DNA of 64,000 nucleotides from Piezodorus guildinii (lineage: Eukaryota > Arthropoda > Insecta > Hemiptera > Pentatomidae), in assembly GCA_023052935.1 (NCBI GenBank), contig CM041295.1, forward strand, positions 15,748,880 to 15,812,879, given 5' to 3'. Of the stretch, positions 22,061 through 34,616 are shown one piece after another (the first letter of the stretch is position 1; every line of letters starts with the position of its first letter). The notes beneath the pieces are model-generated. The model was not told the origin of the DNA, searched no databases, and saw nothing but the letters and a program-made list of their open reading frames with translations. Made by a program: the position numbers and the translations under genes.

Positions 22061-22217
22061 ATATAACTCTATGTTTTACTTTGTGATTTTTCATAGAAAT
22101 TAGCAAATCTATTTAGGGTTCTTTGGAAACTGGATAGATAGGAAGTGATTGAAAAGACCGGATTCGAAGGTCGGAAGGGTATTGGAGAGACGAATATAAG
22201 AAAGAATAGTATCTATT

Positions 22218-22538
22218 CTATTCGGAAGAGAATCGGAATAGAAAAGATCTGTCTGGTCTTGTATGAGGCGTTGTATACAGGTCTCTAGGCCAGTTTACAT
22301 GTCTTGCGGGAGTGGACGGAGGATTTGAATGAAAATATATCTCAGATGTTCGATGGGCGGTGGGATTGAAGAACATGTAAAAGGAAGGGTAACGATATCG
22401 AAAACGATAGGAAGTGTAAAGCCACTTCAACTCGTGGTAAAATAGGCTTTCACAATGGGTCCCTCGAATCCCAAAGACATGAAGCCTATCATACAGTTGA
22501 ACAATCGTTTTAGTTTTTTTCGAGATCTCCGGAGACAC
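22218..22538 (-). CDS. Unrecognised open frame, 106 codons
   Basis: This frame is open for 106 codons, with aromatic- and Arg-rich stretches (YTSYRFRYRYPSFYMFF), and starts with ATG. I recognise no family, motif or splice context. It ends close to the family A copy at 22724. Length alone is weak evidence in a 64-kb window, so it is probably chance or a transposon remnant. Confidence 0.15.
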   Translation of the reverse strand: MSPEISKKTKTIVQLYDRLHVFGIRGTHCESLFYHELKWLYTSYRFRYRYPSFYMFFNPTAHRTSEIYFHSNPPSTPARHVNWPRDLYTTPHTRPDRSFLFRFSSE

Positions 22539-22723
22539 CCCTATACACCGGTTTTAAATCATTCGAGTTGTAAAATAATGCACTAAGCTACAATCTAACT
22601 TTTTTTGCAATGGAACTTATAAAAAGGTTTGAGAATGAGACTCTAATACATTGTTACAATTTTTGTTTGATTGCAGTTGATCATTCTCTTTTCATATTTT
22701 AACTAAAATTTAGAAAATTAAAA

Positions 22724-23021
22724 ATCTGTTTCGCAACAACACACGACTTTCGCCAACTAGTAAAAATAAAGTTTAGAATTTTAAGAAAATTAAAGTTGAA
22801 AAAAGGATCATGTTGTTTTGATCGAAACATTTATTTTATATTGAATAAAATAACAACATAAATTATTATCTTTAACAACTTTACAAGTATTTTGTCTATC
22901 TTCTATCTACCTTCTATTTCTATCTACTACCTTCTACAACTTTATGTGTTAAAAACATTTTTTCTAAGATCTTTACCTTTCCAACGATATATTACACATC
23001 TATATTTCTGCGAAAAAGAGG

Positions 23022-23085
<64 letters not shown>

Positions 23086-23700
23086 TATAAAATATTTCTT
23101 ATTTTTTTCTTCTGCAGTTGGTTATCAATTTTTAAAAAAAAAATTTTTTGTCATATTTACCCATTTTGATTCAACAATTTGACCGCTAATAAGTTGACAT
23201 AAGTAATTATGTTTAATTAAATGCAGCAGGATTATTACTTTCCTAATTAAGACAAATTGTACTATAACCGAATAAAGTAAAAAAAAATTAACAATATTAA
23301 AGGTATTTTAGAGGAAGAAATTTCGAAAATATTGCATTTAAGCCCTATCACATTTTTATAATCACAATTAAACCTACATAAAAATTAAAGCACATTTAAT
23401 TTTACATCATGTACCGAACCCAAGACCCTTTTTTACACCGATATAGTAAATTTAATAAAAAATCGTTACAGCCGTGTTGAAGAAAATTGTAAAAAGGCGC
23501 AAAATGCATTGTATAAAGTTGAACTTCTGTTCGTTTATTTTTGCGAAAAAGTTGCTGTAACATTCCAGACATAGAATAGTCGTTTGAATATGAAATTTCT
23601 TGTTCTTACGAATCTTTGTTTTCGTACTAGACCAAACACACACACACAGACCATTTTGTGGGGACTTGGTCATTTAGACTCAGGGGATCCTAAAAGGCAA
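22724..23700 (+). repeat. Family A repeat, with long (TA)n array
   Basis: Carries the family A start (AACAACACACGACTTTCGCC) and the middle (CCTTTCCAACGATATATTAC), then about 60 bases of TA (23023-23083), then TGCATTGTATAAAG, a CACACACACACAGACC stretch and GGGACTTGGTCATTTAGACT. It breaks near 23700, just before the usual right end. Confidence 0.7.
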
Positions 23701-24234
23701 GCGTTTTTTGGTAACTATGTGCTCCAAGCTTGCCTCCTTTTTAAATGAAGGCCGCCTTACACAGTGAGAGCAAGGTATCGTGAGAGTTCAAGAAAGTAGC
23801 GGGAGAGGGGAAAAATAATAACATCAAATATTACTTTTTAAAAAATCCTATAATATCATTCATTTTTTTCCCAAAAAGATAAAAAAAAACTAAATGATAA
23901 TGTTATATCAAAAAAACAATTGTAGTCTTCACGTTGCGAAAACATGTATTTTAAATGTAGAAACTCTATTTTAGTTAATTAACTATTATTTATAATAAAA
24001 GTTAAAAAAAATAAATGATGAAGTTTTATAGAAAATACGGTAACTGAATATTTGTTATAATACGTTAAAAGTATGTGAGAGTGTATAATAATTCACGATC
24101 AACTAATCTCACTAATTTCCACATAGCTAAAATGGGGGCAAGTTTGGAGCAGCTAGCACAGGAGCACCTTCATACCGCTCCTGAGAGCGACATATTAACG
24201 TTTGTTTTAGACGCTAGTCCATAAAACGCATATT

Positions 24235-24312
24235 TCCGGTGAAAACTCGAATATTTTCACGATCGCAATACATGCCCCTACTATAAATGTTATTAATAGG
24301 CAAGTGAAAGTA
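24235..24312 (+). repeat. Family A right-end fragment
   Basis: GGTGAAAACTCGAATATTTT, CACGATCGCAATACATGCCC, then CCTACTATAAATG...AAGTGAAAGTAA. Isolated terminus. Confidence 0.6.
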
Positions 24313-24770
24313 ATGAATAAATAAAAATTCTATCAAATTGGTAAAGCATAGCGCTAAAACTAAAAATCTTGGAAATAACGGTAGTTGGACCTTCCGTGTA
24401 CCATGACAGCGGTAACTGATAATTTCCAGCGGCGAGCGAGAGATAATGGAAGCGGAAACTAGCGAATGGACAAAAGCAAAAAGCAGGCTCGTCTCATTGA
24501 GGGCATGTAAATCACTCAATATGCGAGCCGCACTGGCAACCCTATGTCTACGCCTATCACCTGACCGTCAAATAGACGAAGCAATTCCTCTGCAGTTCAG
24601 CCAATTTAGTTTCCTAAAAGTGCAGTTTTTAATCATAAAAAATCATAATGGAGCTGATAGATAGTGAGATCCGCTGTGATATCTTATGAAGGGAGGGAGG
24701 AAGAATACCTAAATTCTTCAAAAAATGAACGGTTTCCAAGTGATAACACATACTAATGTACCCAACTATA
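24313..24770. other. No recognised gene
   Basis: Contains a moderately GC-rich frame (24446-24664, beginning MEAETSEWTKAKSR) without recognisable family or splice sites. I see nothing else. Confidence 0.3.
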
Positions 24771-24774
24771 ATGA

Positions 24775-25270
24775 GTAGACCAGTATTTGTACCTGGGATC
24801 ACAGGTTAACACAGATAATGACATTCCAGCTGAGCTAAAGAGAAGAATAGCTTCAGCCAACAGGTGCTATTATGGACTGCGTCGACACCTGGGAAGTAAC
24901 TCAATATTAGATCAGTGCTTATTTAAGCATCAGAAACGCGTGCTGTTTCGAAGACTGATGAAAGAGACATCTTAACATTTGAGAGGAAAGTTCTCAGGAG
25001 TATATATCGCTCTGTAAAAGATGGATCACATGGAAGGAGACACACTAAAAATGCTTGGTGCTAAATAAGCCTGATGTCGGGAGGATTGGCAGGCTTCGTG
25101 AGAACATAAACGGAATCCGACCAAGAGGACACCCAAAACTCCGATGGATGGATGACGTTGAATATGATGCAAGGACCCTAATCGAGACTTGGTACTGCAC
25201 ATCAACGATTAAACTAGCGGAAGCTACTTCAGGAGGCCAATGCCCAGTGATGGGTTGTCCTGCCGATTGA
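24775..25270 (+). mobile_element. RTE-type LINE 3' end
   Basis: The plus strand reads YLYLGSQVNTDNDIPAELKR then RIASANRCYYGLRRHLGSN. With frameshifts it continues to GRIGRLRENINGIRPRGHPK and LRWMDDVEYD. These are post-thumb and C-terminal motifs (YLGS, RGRP/RW-DDV) of RTE-like LINEs. It is inactive. Confidence 0.7.
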
Positions 25271-25274
25271 AGAA

Positions 25275-25465
25275 GAAAAAAATATTGTGGAATATTATTT
25301 CATTTATTCATTGAAATGTCTACCTGTATTCTATATAATCAAAGATTAAATAACTTAAGATAAAATTTTAGAGAAACTACCCAATGGTAGGACTGATATT
25401 AGAATTCTCAGTCAGAATATATCGAGGCCATTTTCTAGGTAGAAGATTCGGAGGGTTATGAGGAA
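25275..25465 (-). mobile_element. Jockey LINE 3' fragment
   Basis: Reverse orientation of the Jockey tail: AAACTACCCAATGGTAGGAC and ATCGAGGCCATTTTC-AGAAG-TTCGGAGGG match the fragments at 6530 and 39080-39170. Confidence 0.6.
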
Positions 25466-25579
25466 TCGAAGAGAAAAATGGTGGGCTAGAATGAGAATAG
25501 AAGCCTTCCTTGCTCTAGAAGCTTCGGCAAAACGCATAGGACTTGTCAAAGACGAGGCTCCAAGATCATTGCGTTATCA

Positions 25580-25875
25580 ACGTCTCATTTGGAAAGGTCT
25601 TACAATTTTTTTTCCTGGGTTCTATCGAAAATCACAACAACGATACCCCAGTTGAGATCAAAAGGATAATATGGCTGCCACCCATTACTCTTGGCTCCGA
25701 TAAAACATCTTTGCAGCCATCTGGTGATCTGGCGAACAAAAGAAACGATCTATAAAACCCTGATTCGGCTAGTATTATGCTACGGTTCAGAAACCTGGAC
25801 AACATCCAGAGCTGAGGACCAAAGAGTCTATTCAGTAAATGTTGAAGTGTCAAAAACGGAGAGGAGTTTCTTGTC
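25580..25875 (+). mobile_element. LINE fragment with YGSETW motif
   Basis: Translates with breaks to a segment ending TIYKTLIRLVLCYGSETWTT then SRAEDQR. This is the standard RTE-like 'IYKTLI-PV--YGSETW' block after the reverse transcriptase. Confidence 0.65.
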
Positions 25876-25879
25876 CCCA

Positions 25880-26880
25880 TAAAAGTATATGGGTAAAAAA
25901 AAAAAAAATAATAAGTACTCAGGGTCTTTGGTTTAATAATATAAGAGTCCGTACTGTTTACAGGCTAACAGTCGTGCAAGGAGGTATTTACACAGAAATC
26001 TTTTATGGTGAGGAATGGGGAATAATTATTGTACTAAACTTGACGTATAAAAAAAAAAAAATAAAAAAATGGAACGATTTTCAAGTTTTGCCTATAAAAA
26101 TGTTACTGGTTGTAACATTTTACAGAGGATGGGGTTAGTGACGGTTTTTAGGTTAAGAGTCCACTGTTGGCTGTAATAAGTAAAAAAATATTTTATGTGA
26201 ATTGGAAATCCACTTTAATTTTCTGCTAAAAATGAGATATAAAACAAATAAAATAAAGCAAAAGGTAAATAATTATAAAATAAAGGTATGCCAGAAAAAA
26301 TCCAATCAAAATACCTTGTTTTTCTTAGCCTTAGGCTACTTTGAAATCCCAATAAAGAGAATATAAGGCCAAAACAGTGAGAGTAATGCTACACACGATA
26401 ATGACCCCATTCACTGCTAATTTAGGAATCAAAGGATTTCAAACCGTCAATTAGGTTAATTATAACTAACCCAACGAATACATGATATCCGTTATTTTAC
26501 TTTTTTTCAATTGAAAATACAATGAAAAGTAAATCAATGGTAACCTATGTCAAGCATTTAAAATCCTAAAACGATCCTGCAAGATGATATTCGCTAATTC
26601 GAGGCATTATTAATGTTCGCATATTCGAGGAATTATTAATAACAAACTATCTGCCTCTCAAGGCTAGTTTAGCTTTTCTGAGGTCAAAGGTAAAAAAAAA
26701 TGAGTTTTGGCGGTATTGATAATTGAAACAGCAATAGAGCAATTCAATTTGACAAATACAACTATTGTTTTTGGTTAACATGTAGACTTACTCATATTAC
26801 TCACTGCTCGAACTCCTAGTAAAATAAATATTTTCTTCTAAAAACCAGGAAAAGCTCAACTACTTTTTAAAAACTTAAAT
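25880..26880. other. No recognised gene
   Basis: AT-rich with poly(A) runs at about 25895 and 26050. No match to other repeats in the window was noticed. Confidence 0.35.
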
Positions 26881-26884
26881 TGCT

Positions 26885-27765
26885 CTTAGTATGCTATTCT
26901 TTTCACAGTTTATACAGCTGATATCCCATTCCATCCAAACACTTTCCTTTCTACCTATGCTGATGACACTTGTGTGTTATCGGTCAATACTGATCCAACT
27001 ATTGCCTCTCAAACTCTCCAATCCCACATCAGAGACCTCGAAGTATGGTGTCCGAACTGGAGAATTAAAATAAATGCCACCAAATCCAACAAAATTACCT
27101 TTACCCTTCGTCGTAAACCTATGACATCCTGCCCTACTGTCACCTTCAATAATACTCCTCTTGTCCCGGTTGAACAGTTACGATATCTAGGACTGCACCT
27201 TGACAAACGTCTCGGTATAATACTTGGAACCCTCATACAAGCCTGAAACGACAAGAAACCGCTCGACGTTTTCGACTACTTCAACACTTACTAGACAAAC
27301 GTTCTAATCTTCCACTTAACTATCATAAGGCCGATATGGACTTACGGAGTAGAGCTTTGGGGCTCTACTAAACCATCGAATTCTTCCCGTATCCAATCCC
27401 TGCAATCCAAAATCCTTCGTAAAATCCTTAATGCTCCATACTTTGTCACGAATACACTAATCCATAAAGTCCTCAATGTTCCGTATGTTGCTGATTTGGC
27501 TCGATCTAGATACCATTCCTTTCATGGCAAACTCCAATCCCACCCTAATCCTCTAGTTTCAATCCTTTCTTCCTCTTCGATTTCTGACAATCCTCTTAGG
27601 CGTCTGAAAAGGAGATTGCCCCAAGACCTTCTAGTTTAGAACATTTTTAGAGTGCTTCCATTGGGAAGCTTCTCTACATGTGTTTCATGCCTTTTTACAT
27701 TTCATTCCAATTTACTTGATGTATTACATTATACAGTAGTAAATTCCAATAAATAAAACAATAAA
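26885..27765 (+). mobile_element. Jockey-type LINE, 5'-truncated copy
   Basis: Begins inside the reverse transcriptase (FTVYTADIPFHPNTFLSTYA and the catalytic ADD). It continues through QTLQSHIRDLEVWCPNWRIK and, after a frameshift near 27240, TYGVELWGSTKPSNSSRIQS and LRRLKRRLPQDLLV. The 3' tail carries a TACAGTAGTAAATTCCAATA end. Frameshifts make it inactive. It belongs to the same subfamily as 39070-40020. Confidence 0.85.
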
Positions 27766-28325
27766 AATAAAATAAATAAATAAAATTGCTCTTACCTTTT
27801 CAATCTCTGCTAATATCAATTATTTTGCAATAGTTTCAATTTAAACAGGATTACACCTGAACCGTGATATAGGCATACTGGGGAAACCACTTTAAAAAAA
27901 AAGCGCTGAGTACACTACTTCATCGATGGCGTGAAAACCTGTGCATATTTTGACGATTATATCTTTTAAAGCATTAAAATCGTTATATCTCAAAAACGGT
28001 GGCTCCTAGGAAAAAAAGTATTAAAACATTATTTGTAGAGAAGTTACAATTTTTGTCTGAGGTATTTTTATGAAAAACTTACCGTTTTGCTGAAAATTGC
28101 CAACTCACTTTTTTTTCCTTTGACCTTGAATAAATTTGTTTCCATACAGGGAAAAGATGGGGAACTTTCAAATTTTATTTTTAATCATATTTTAAGCAAT
28201 CTTACAGATTTCCAGCTTGGTGGAAATTTATGAAGCTTTGCTCTGTGTAATTTGACCAGACTCTACGACCTGAGTTAAGCAGTATGTTAGCAAGGTAGCT
28301 CAAAACGACATAGCTGAAAACAATA
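27766..28325. other. No recognised gene
   Basis: Unremarkable AT-rich sequence with no repeat match noticed. Confidence 0.35.
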
Positions 28326-28329
28326 TTAC

Positions 28330-28525
28330 GATATCTCCTTATTCTGTGGTGCTATGGTCCATGGACCTTGGTCTCCTCGACTATTCTGATTCTTCATAGC
28401 TTTCCTCCAACGACCTCAACCATAATGTATTGAAGTCAGAATCCGCATCTGATACAGTTTTCGTTTTAGTAGTTCGTTCCCGTTGAACCTGTGAGCTTGG
28501 CCCAACCATTTTATCCTTTTTTGAT
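28330..28525 (-). mobile_element. Possible LINE 3'-end fragment
   Basis: The minus strand contains a GGTTGGGCCAAGCTCACAGG region and ends GGAGACCAAGGTCCATGGAC, similar in style to the GGAGGCCAAGGACCATACCG end of the LINE tail at about 30425-30450. Weakly supported. Confidence 0.35.
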
Positions 28526-28794
28526 GGAACATATATGTCTCGACATTCTATTAAAATACATGTGAGTTAATAATAAAATAAATAAAATGTGAGTTATAGT
28601 TGACAGTATTGATGAAGAAAAGAAAGAAACATGAGGAGTAAAGTGAGGGGAATTATTTGAACCCATTAAGTGGTAGTGAGTCACTTAAGAAGAAGTGTAT
28701 ATATTATAGCTCTCTTAAGACAAAAATTAAATCCTAACAAACGAAGAGGACATTGCTAAGAATGACTTGTAGCAGTTCAACCAAAGGGTTTTTG

Positions 28795-28980
28795 TAAGCA
28801 GGTAATATTATTTGTACATTTCTTCATTTAACGTCACTTTTAAGATTCTGTGACTAATCGGATTTTTACTCTCTTTAAAAAATCCTATGGTCATTTGCTT
28901 GGTTTGAACCCACGACCTTGGGCATAAAAAGCAGTTAAATCCGACACTTAAAATAATAAGCAGTTAAATTAGACACTACC
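28795..28980 (-). repeat. tRNA-derived SINE, decayed copy
   Basis: Diverged copy of the SINE at 30580-30827. It keeps TCATTTAACGTCACTT, CTAATCGGA, and GGTTTGAACCCACGACCTTG followed by GGGCATA. The promoter B-box (reverse of GGTTTGAACCC) is recognisable; the A-box side is scrambled. Confidence 0.55.
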
Positions 28981-29004
28981 TCACAGGACATATTTTTTTT
29001 TTAC

Positions 29005-29007
29005 AAA

Positions 29008-29074
<67 letters not shown>

Positions 29075-29079
29075 ATATA
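29005..29079. repeat. (CA)n-(TA)n compound microsatellite
   Basis: CA dinucleotides run directly into TA dinucleotides, with one TT interruption. Confidence 0.9.
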
Positions 29080-29084
29080 GTCTT

Positions 29085-29500
29085 ATGGTCTGTAACAAAA
29101 AATCAATATCTTGGGCACCTGGAAGATCTAGAAATAAGAGAAAGACGAATTTTAAGAAATGTTTTAGGCCCAGTAAAGGAAAATGGTGAATATAGAAAAA
29201 CGAAATAACCAGGAACTTTGAACAGACCTAATGTGGAAGAGAAGAATAGAATTTTATGGGCACATGGCAGGCATGAACTAAGCAAGGTTGAGAAAAAGTA
29301 TTTTCACCTACTTTCTAGGAAAGAAGATCAAGGAGGTGGAGAAGGATTAGCAAGAGGTGGGAATCACAACGGCGGGTATTCAAGAGCCTCTTAAAAATAA
29401 ACCAGAAGGACTCCAAAGGTTCCAGGCAAAGCCTGAGGCAAGAGGTGGACTGAAGAGCGGAAGCAGAAACACCCAAAACGGGTGAGACAATACTCGGCCA
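29085..29500 (+). mobile_element. LINE C-terminal fragment
   Basis: The broken frame reads LGHLEDLEIRERRILRNVLG then PVKENGEYRKT, an RTE-like post-thumb pattern ('E-RILR---GP'). It is heavily decayed. Confidence 0.55.
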
Positions 29501-30025
29501 AAAGAAAACAGATGTAGCGTGATCCCCAACGAAAAAATAGTCTCATGACGCATTGACTCTGACAAAGAATCCCTTTCTATTATTGTTCATAATAAGAAAC
29601 TGAAATGGTCGAAAGATGCTCTTTCATATTCATTGTTTCTCCAAGATGAAATAAACGGAAGTATTGAAGTAACATGATAACGAAAGCGCGGGGATGACAC
29701 ACAAAAATAAAACCATAACCCTAGCAAGTAACATGTTTATTGTTTTGTTTGTAAATTGATTACTGAATGATATCAAAATTAAAAATCTAGATTTCATTAA
29801 TTCAAACATTTAAATGAAGCCTTTCCAGTTATTTACGCCCCAAAGGATTCGTCCATGACCAACAATGGCGGTCAGGGTTGAGTGGAGAACGTGTTACCGT
29901 TAATCATTCACAGTAACTGTAAATGAGATCGTCAAAGTAGAAAGATTCACTTTATATTTTGGAATATTTTCAACAATTTATGAAATTTATTTTTTATTTT
30001 GGTATATTTTCTAGATATTATGAAT
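29501..30025. other. No recognised gene
   Basis: Nothing identified beyond AT-rich sequence. Confidence 0.3.
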
Positions 30026-30029
30026 TTTC

Positions 30030-30475
30030 ACTGCGTATAAGGAATATGTCCAGAGAACTGAAGATAAGATTATATTGTACTGTCCTTCAGCCAGTGGTCA
30101 TGTACGGAAGCGAGTTCTAGACATTAACACGCAACGTTGAAAGACTATTAAAGATGTGGGAAAGAAAAATTCTCAGAAAAATCTTTGGTCCTACAAAAGA
30201 AGGAGATCGGTGGCGAATGAAGACGAATGATGAAATTAGAAATCTGTATCAGACACCTGATATAGTTGCCAAGATCAAGAGTGCCAGAATAAGATGGCTG
30301 GGGCATGTACAGAAAATTTAAAGAGGGAGACTGCCAAAAAATATTATGGAGGGACACCCTAGTGGAAAAAGGAGCAGGGGCAGACCTAGACTTCGTTGGT
30401 TGCATGATGTGGAGGAGGATCGCTGAGGAGGCCAAGGACCATACCGCCGTTAGATAGATAGATGGATAGAAAAGA
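30030..30475 (+). mobile_element. RTE-type LINE 3' end with (GATA)n tail
   Basis: Reads through stops: YCTVLQPVVMYGSEF, LLKMWERKILRKIFGPTKEG, WRMKTNDEIRNLYQ, IKSARIRWLGHVQ and RSRGRPRLRWLHDVEED. It ends with a short TAGATAGATAGATGGATAG run. This is the classic C-terminus of RTE-like ORF2 with a simple-repeat tail. Confidence 0.8.
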
Positions 30476-30579
30476 AGGACAAGTCTTGTTTGGAGTTATC
30501 CATCCTTTATGGTGCTTCTAGATATTTGTGCATTTTTTCTAAACAATACTTTGTTTTGCTATAATTTTACTTTTTTTTT

Positions 30580-30827
30580 ATTGTAGTTTGTTTGTTTATT
30601 CATTTAACGTCACTTGTTGCTATTACGGCTAATCGGACGAAACTGCCGTGCGAGTTGTATATCCAGGTTTAATTAGGATAGGGATCTTTAACGAGTACCA
30701 GGCTCGGAAGCACCATTTACGTCCCATCCGAAGGACGGCATAACTCTAAGAGCCACCTGAAGGTTTGAACCCGCGATCTTGGGCATAGAAGGCTGTTATG
30801 CTAGCCACTACACTAAAGGTGAACCCC
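30580..30827 (-). repeat. tRNA-derived SINE
   Basis: On the minus strand it starts GGGGTTCACC and carries an A-box-like TAGTGTAGTGGCTAGC (about 30800-30815) and a B-box GGGTTCAAACC (30762-30772), spaced as in a tRNA. The remainder runs to TGAATAAACAAAC and an adenine run near 30580. A second, decayed copy is at 28795. Pol III transcription is inferred from the boxes. Confidence 0.7.
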
Positions 30828-31039
30828 ATATTATTTTTTCTAAATTATATGAATGAAGAGAATGAAGTTTCTAATCACTCACCATTATTATAATATTTAA
30901 AATTATAGAAGGAGGAGGAAATTCCAATTTGGATCTGCTGCTAAACTTCGCTGAGTTGCTATCAGTACACAGCATACCGCATCAATCCCGAAGACAATTT
31001 TAAAGAAAAAAGATAAAGAGAGATTCCGCCAAATAGGAA

Positions 31040-31481
31040 ATACATATATTTTACTAATTTTGAAATCGATCATGGACATATGAAAATCCAGACCAGCCTC
31101 AATATATGTGGTGATGCAGGATTCCCAGTGAGTCCAAGATTATGGTCTCCGCCATGTTTTGCATCTGATTTTTTCGAGTCCATAATTCTCTGGGATGGTC
31201 CCCCTGCTTCCGAACCAAAGTCCCACGACTGTAAATTCCCTTTCGCCGAACTCTTCACGAAATTTTTCCCTCAGGTATGGAATACATTTTGTATAAATGT
31301 TCTCTTTCTCCTCTTGAATCCTTTTGCCTTGTTCCTGGTCATTTGTATCATATCTGATAGTGGGGTCCACTATCAGTGCTTCATTTTTTGTGGCACTAAA
31401 TGCCAAGATATCAACAAATCTTGTCGACCCATCTGTATCAAGGCAAAAAAATATATATATATATATAAAATAAATTCTCAA
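31040..31481 (-). pseudogene. R2-like LINE C-terminal endonuclease fragment
   Basis: The minus strand encodes DTDGSTRFVDILAFSATKNE, then ALIVDPTIRYDTND, FREEFGEREFTVVGLWFGSR and GTIPE. Hydrophobic-Asp-Ile-x-Ala-Phe followed by a DPT-R block looks like the PD-(D/E)XK core of the restriction-like endonuclease at the C-terminus of R2/NeSL-type LINEs. The same region occurs at 51528-51803 on plus. The reverse transcriptase is missing. The clade is inferred from memory of these elements. Confidence 0.6.
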
Positions 31482-32060
31482 AACGTTGCATAAATAAAAT
31501 TTTTTATTAATTGACTAAAACCTAAGACACCTAGATTATCAACAGTCGAAAACTAATCAAACAATATATATATACACACACATGCATAGATATACATATA
31601 GAGAGGGAGAGAGATTTGTTGAAAATTAATTTGAGCATTTATTTATTTATATTGTTAAATTTTACTTTGCTTTGATGACTAAAACATAAAGTGAGTTTGG
31701 AACATATTCTCAAAGCTTTTTATCAGAATGCCGATGCTACAGTACGTGTCAAAAGTATAAGGAATTTAAAAATATTTCAATGTACAAAAAATACAAATGT
31801 TAAGAATGAAAGACTAATTATTCATCATAATAAAAAAAACAAAAAAACTTTAAGTGAGCAAACACTAGTTTATCACTAAATTTTCAAGAACGTCTGGACG
31901 CACGTAGAGTGTTTCAGCTGTTCACCATGATCTAAGAAAACTTTGTAAAAAGTATCACATATTGAGTTGTTAAATAAGTAGGTAGAGTATTATATATTTA
32001 TGTTTATTCCTCTCGGTGTTTATAAAATCATGTTTACTTGGTCAATAATGTTTACATATT
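31482..32060. other. No recognised gene
   Basis: Contains small (TA) and (CA) runs. One 62-codon frame (31691-31879) has no recognised identity. Confidence 0.3.
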
Positions 32061-32158
32061 CTAAAAATCTGGTGCGGGCAACACACGACTTTCACTTACC
32101 TCGATTTTTAAAATCAATGAAAGAATTTTCAAATACAGTTAGAGATAAAAATACGTGA

Positions 32159-32356
32159 TATTAAAGTTATAGAGTATTAGGCAGTGGAATAAAAGAACCT
32201 TGTACTAGACAGCTTGTTTATTACTGCTATATATACAAGCAACATGGCGCAGGGGACGCTACCAACTGGACTGAACTGTTTGTTGTTGGGCTGCTGTACA
32301 CCTAGGTGGAAGTTCAGTGCCACAACTATCTTTACATATACAATCGATATTTAACA
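32159..32356 (-). repeat. Copia 3' LTR
   Basis: 198 bp, partner of 36460-36657. The purine tract lies immediately outside its internal edge (32357-32366). Confidence 0.92.
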
Positions 32357-32546
32357 CACCCCCTCAATTGAATGTTTTCAAATATATACATACACAAGTA
32401 AATATTCAATTGTATCTCACATACAAAACAAGTAAAAATATTATTCTACTACAAAATTCTACACCACAAAACAAGTAAAAATATTATTCTGTAAAAAAAT
32501 TCTATACAACAATTTTAGCACAATATATATAAATGACATTAATATA

Positions 32547-34616
32547 TTAATTAATTAAAGCCTTCCGAAACATTTGAAACTTATCAAAGGCAAGTGGTTT
32601 TGTGAACAAATCTGCCACATTGCGGTCAGAATTGATGTGTTCCACAGATATTATTTCTTTGGAAATAAGATCTTTAAGAAAATGGAATTTTATATCAATG
32701 TGTTTTGCTCGTTTAGAGTTTTCACAATTCTTTATAAAAGCTATAGCACTAGTGTTATCCACCAACAGTTTTCCACTTACTGTTTCACCACTGAACTCAC
32801 TAATTATTCCACTTAAACTCACAATTTCCTGTGATGCCATTCCTGCTGCAATGTACTCCGCTTCCATCGTTGACAGAGCCACACATGCTTGCTTTCTTGA
32901 ATGCCAAGCTATGGGATTGCTTCCGCAGAATGCTGCAAAGCCACTTACACTCTTTCGTGTTTCTATGTCACCTGCCCAGTCAGCATCTGAATAACCAATA
33001 AGTCCTAGGTTCTCACTTGGTTTGAAAGTAAGACCCATATCTCGAGTTTCTTTGAGATATCTGAGTATTCGTTTTGCAGCTTTCCAAGACTGCTGAGTAG
33101 CTTTATCTAAACATCTAGATAAATAGCTAATTGGGAATGATAAATCCGGGCGAGTTGTTGTGCTCAGATACATAAGTCCACATACCAAGCTCCTGTATGG
33201 TATATTTTCATCTAAAGGTGGACTGTCAGCGTTAAGTTTAAATCCAACCTCCATGGGGGTTGATACCTTCCTGCACTCTACCATATTATAATCTTCAAGG
33301 AGTTTATCAATAAAGCGGGTTTGTGTAACCGTTATTTTCTTTTCTTGCCTTTCAATTTTCATCCCTAAAAATTGAGAAGCCTTCATTTCTTTAATGCTGA
33401 ACTCTCCTTTTAAATTGTTCACTAATTCTTCAATAGCCTTTTCATCCCCTGTAATTAGGCCATCATCCACAAAAAGAACAAAGAACACCCTACTCTTGTA
33501 GTAAAGGCATAAATCATATTGGGATCTTTTAAATCCCAATTTTAACATAAAAGAATTAAATCTTTCATTCCAATACTTCGGTGCTTTCTTAAGTCCATAA
33601 AGTGGCCTATTTAGTCTCAGAGTTTTTGTAGAACAACGTACACCTTTAGGTGGTTTTATAAACACAGGATAGTCCAGTGAGCCATTGAGAAAGGCTGTTG
33701 GCACATCAACTTGTCTAATACTCCAATTGTTTTGGCATGCAAATGACAAGAGAGTTCTTACAGTATCCATTCGGCAAACTGGTGAGTAATTAAATACACA
33801 ATCATCTTGAGTTTGTTCTTCAAACCCTCTTGCTACCAATCTGGCCTTTTTGATTCCATCTTCCTTCACTGTGAAAACCCATTTAGTTGTGATTGGGACA
33901 CTTCCATTCGGTGCTTCCTCTTCAGACCAAGTGTTCATCTTCTCATGAGCTTTTAATTCTTTAATAATGGCTTCCTGCCATTCCTCCTTTTTATTAGCAT
34001 CCTCATAAGATGATGGAACTCCATCTGATCGGCTTACCATACAGTATGCATTATATAACTCATAATCATTTAGGAAATGAGGTTTTGACCGGTTTCTCTG
34101 AGGTCTAGAAGTTTCTTCTGAATGCTCTGGATTGGATTCTTCATTCTGAAGTCTTGAAGGGTTTTCTGACTGCTCTGGATTACAATCATTCTGAGGTCTA
34201 GAAGTTTCTTCTGGCTGCTCTGAAATATTAGTGTTATTCTCTTCACCATTTTTCCTTCCCTCTTCATAGCTTCCACCACTATTATGATAGACAATAGGTA
34301 CATTTTTAACTTCTTTATAGGGCATTTGGCTCTCCTCGAATATCACATCTCTAGATCTAATAACTTTCTGCTCGTCTGGCAACCAAATCCTATACCCACC
34401 ACCACAATAACCAACCATCACCCCCTCCTTGCTTCTGGGATCCAATTTGGAACCTTTAGGAAGAATGGTAGGCCATGCTCGGCAACCAAATATTCGAAGT
34501 TTAGACAGATCATTTCTGCCATTCCATATTAATGAGGGAGTTTCACCTTTACTTAAGGCTGAAGTAGGTGACCTATTCAGTTCATAAGCACAACATCGAG
34601 CTGCTTCCCCCCACAA
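32547..34616 (-). pseudogene. Copia integrase end, reverse transcriptase and RNase H (frame 3)
   Basis: This 689-codon frame starts in the integrase tail (WGEAARCCAYELNRSPTSAL) and includes the GKETPSLIWNG/FGCRAW block. The Copia reverse transcriptase region follows: EEWQEAIIKELKAHEKMNTW, KARLVARGFEEQTQ, VDVPTAFLNGSLDYPVFIKP, YGLKKAPKYWNERF, and catalytic LFVDDGLITG. RNase H follows with GYSDADWAGD, VALSTMEAEYIA, LVDNTSAI and KHIDIKFHFLKDLI, and the frame ends in NVADLFTKPLAFDKFQMFRK. All key acidic residues are present. The frame is open to its natural stop, so only the upstream frameshifts prevent a full polyprotein. Confidence 0.93.

Noticed and set aside
31080..31493. 137-codon plus-strand frame
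   Set aside because: Opposite-strand shadow of the R2-like nuclease fragment; no coding features of its own.
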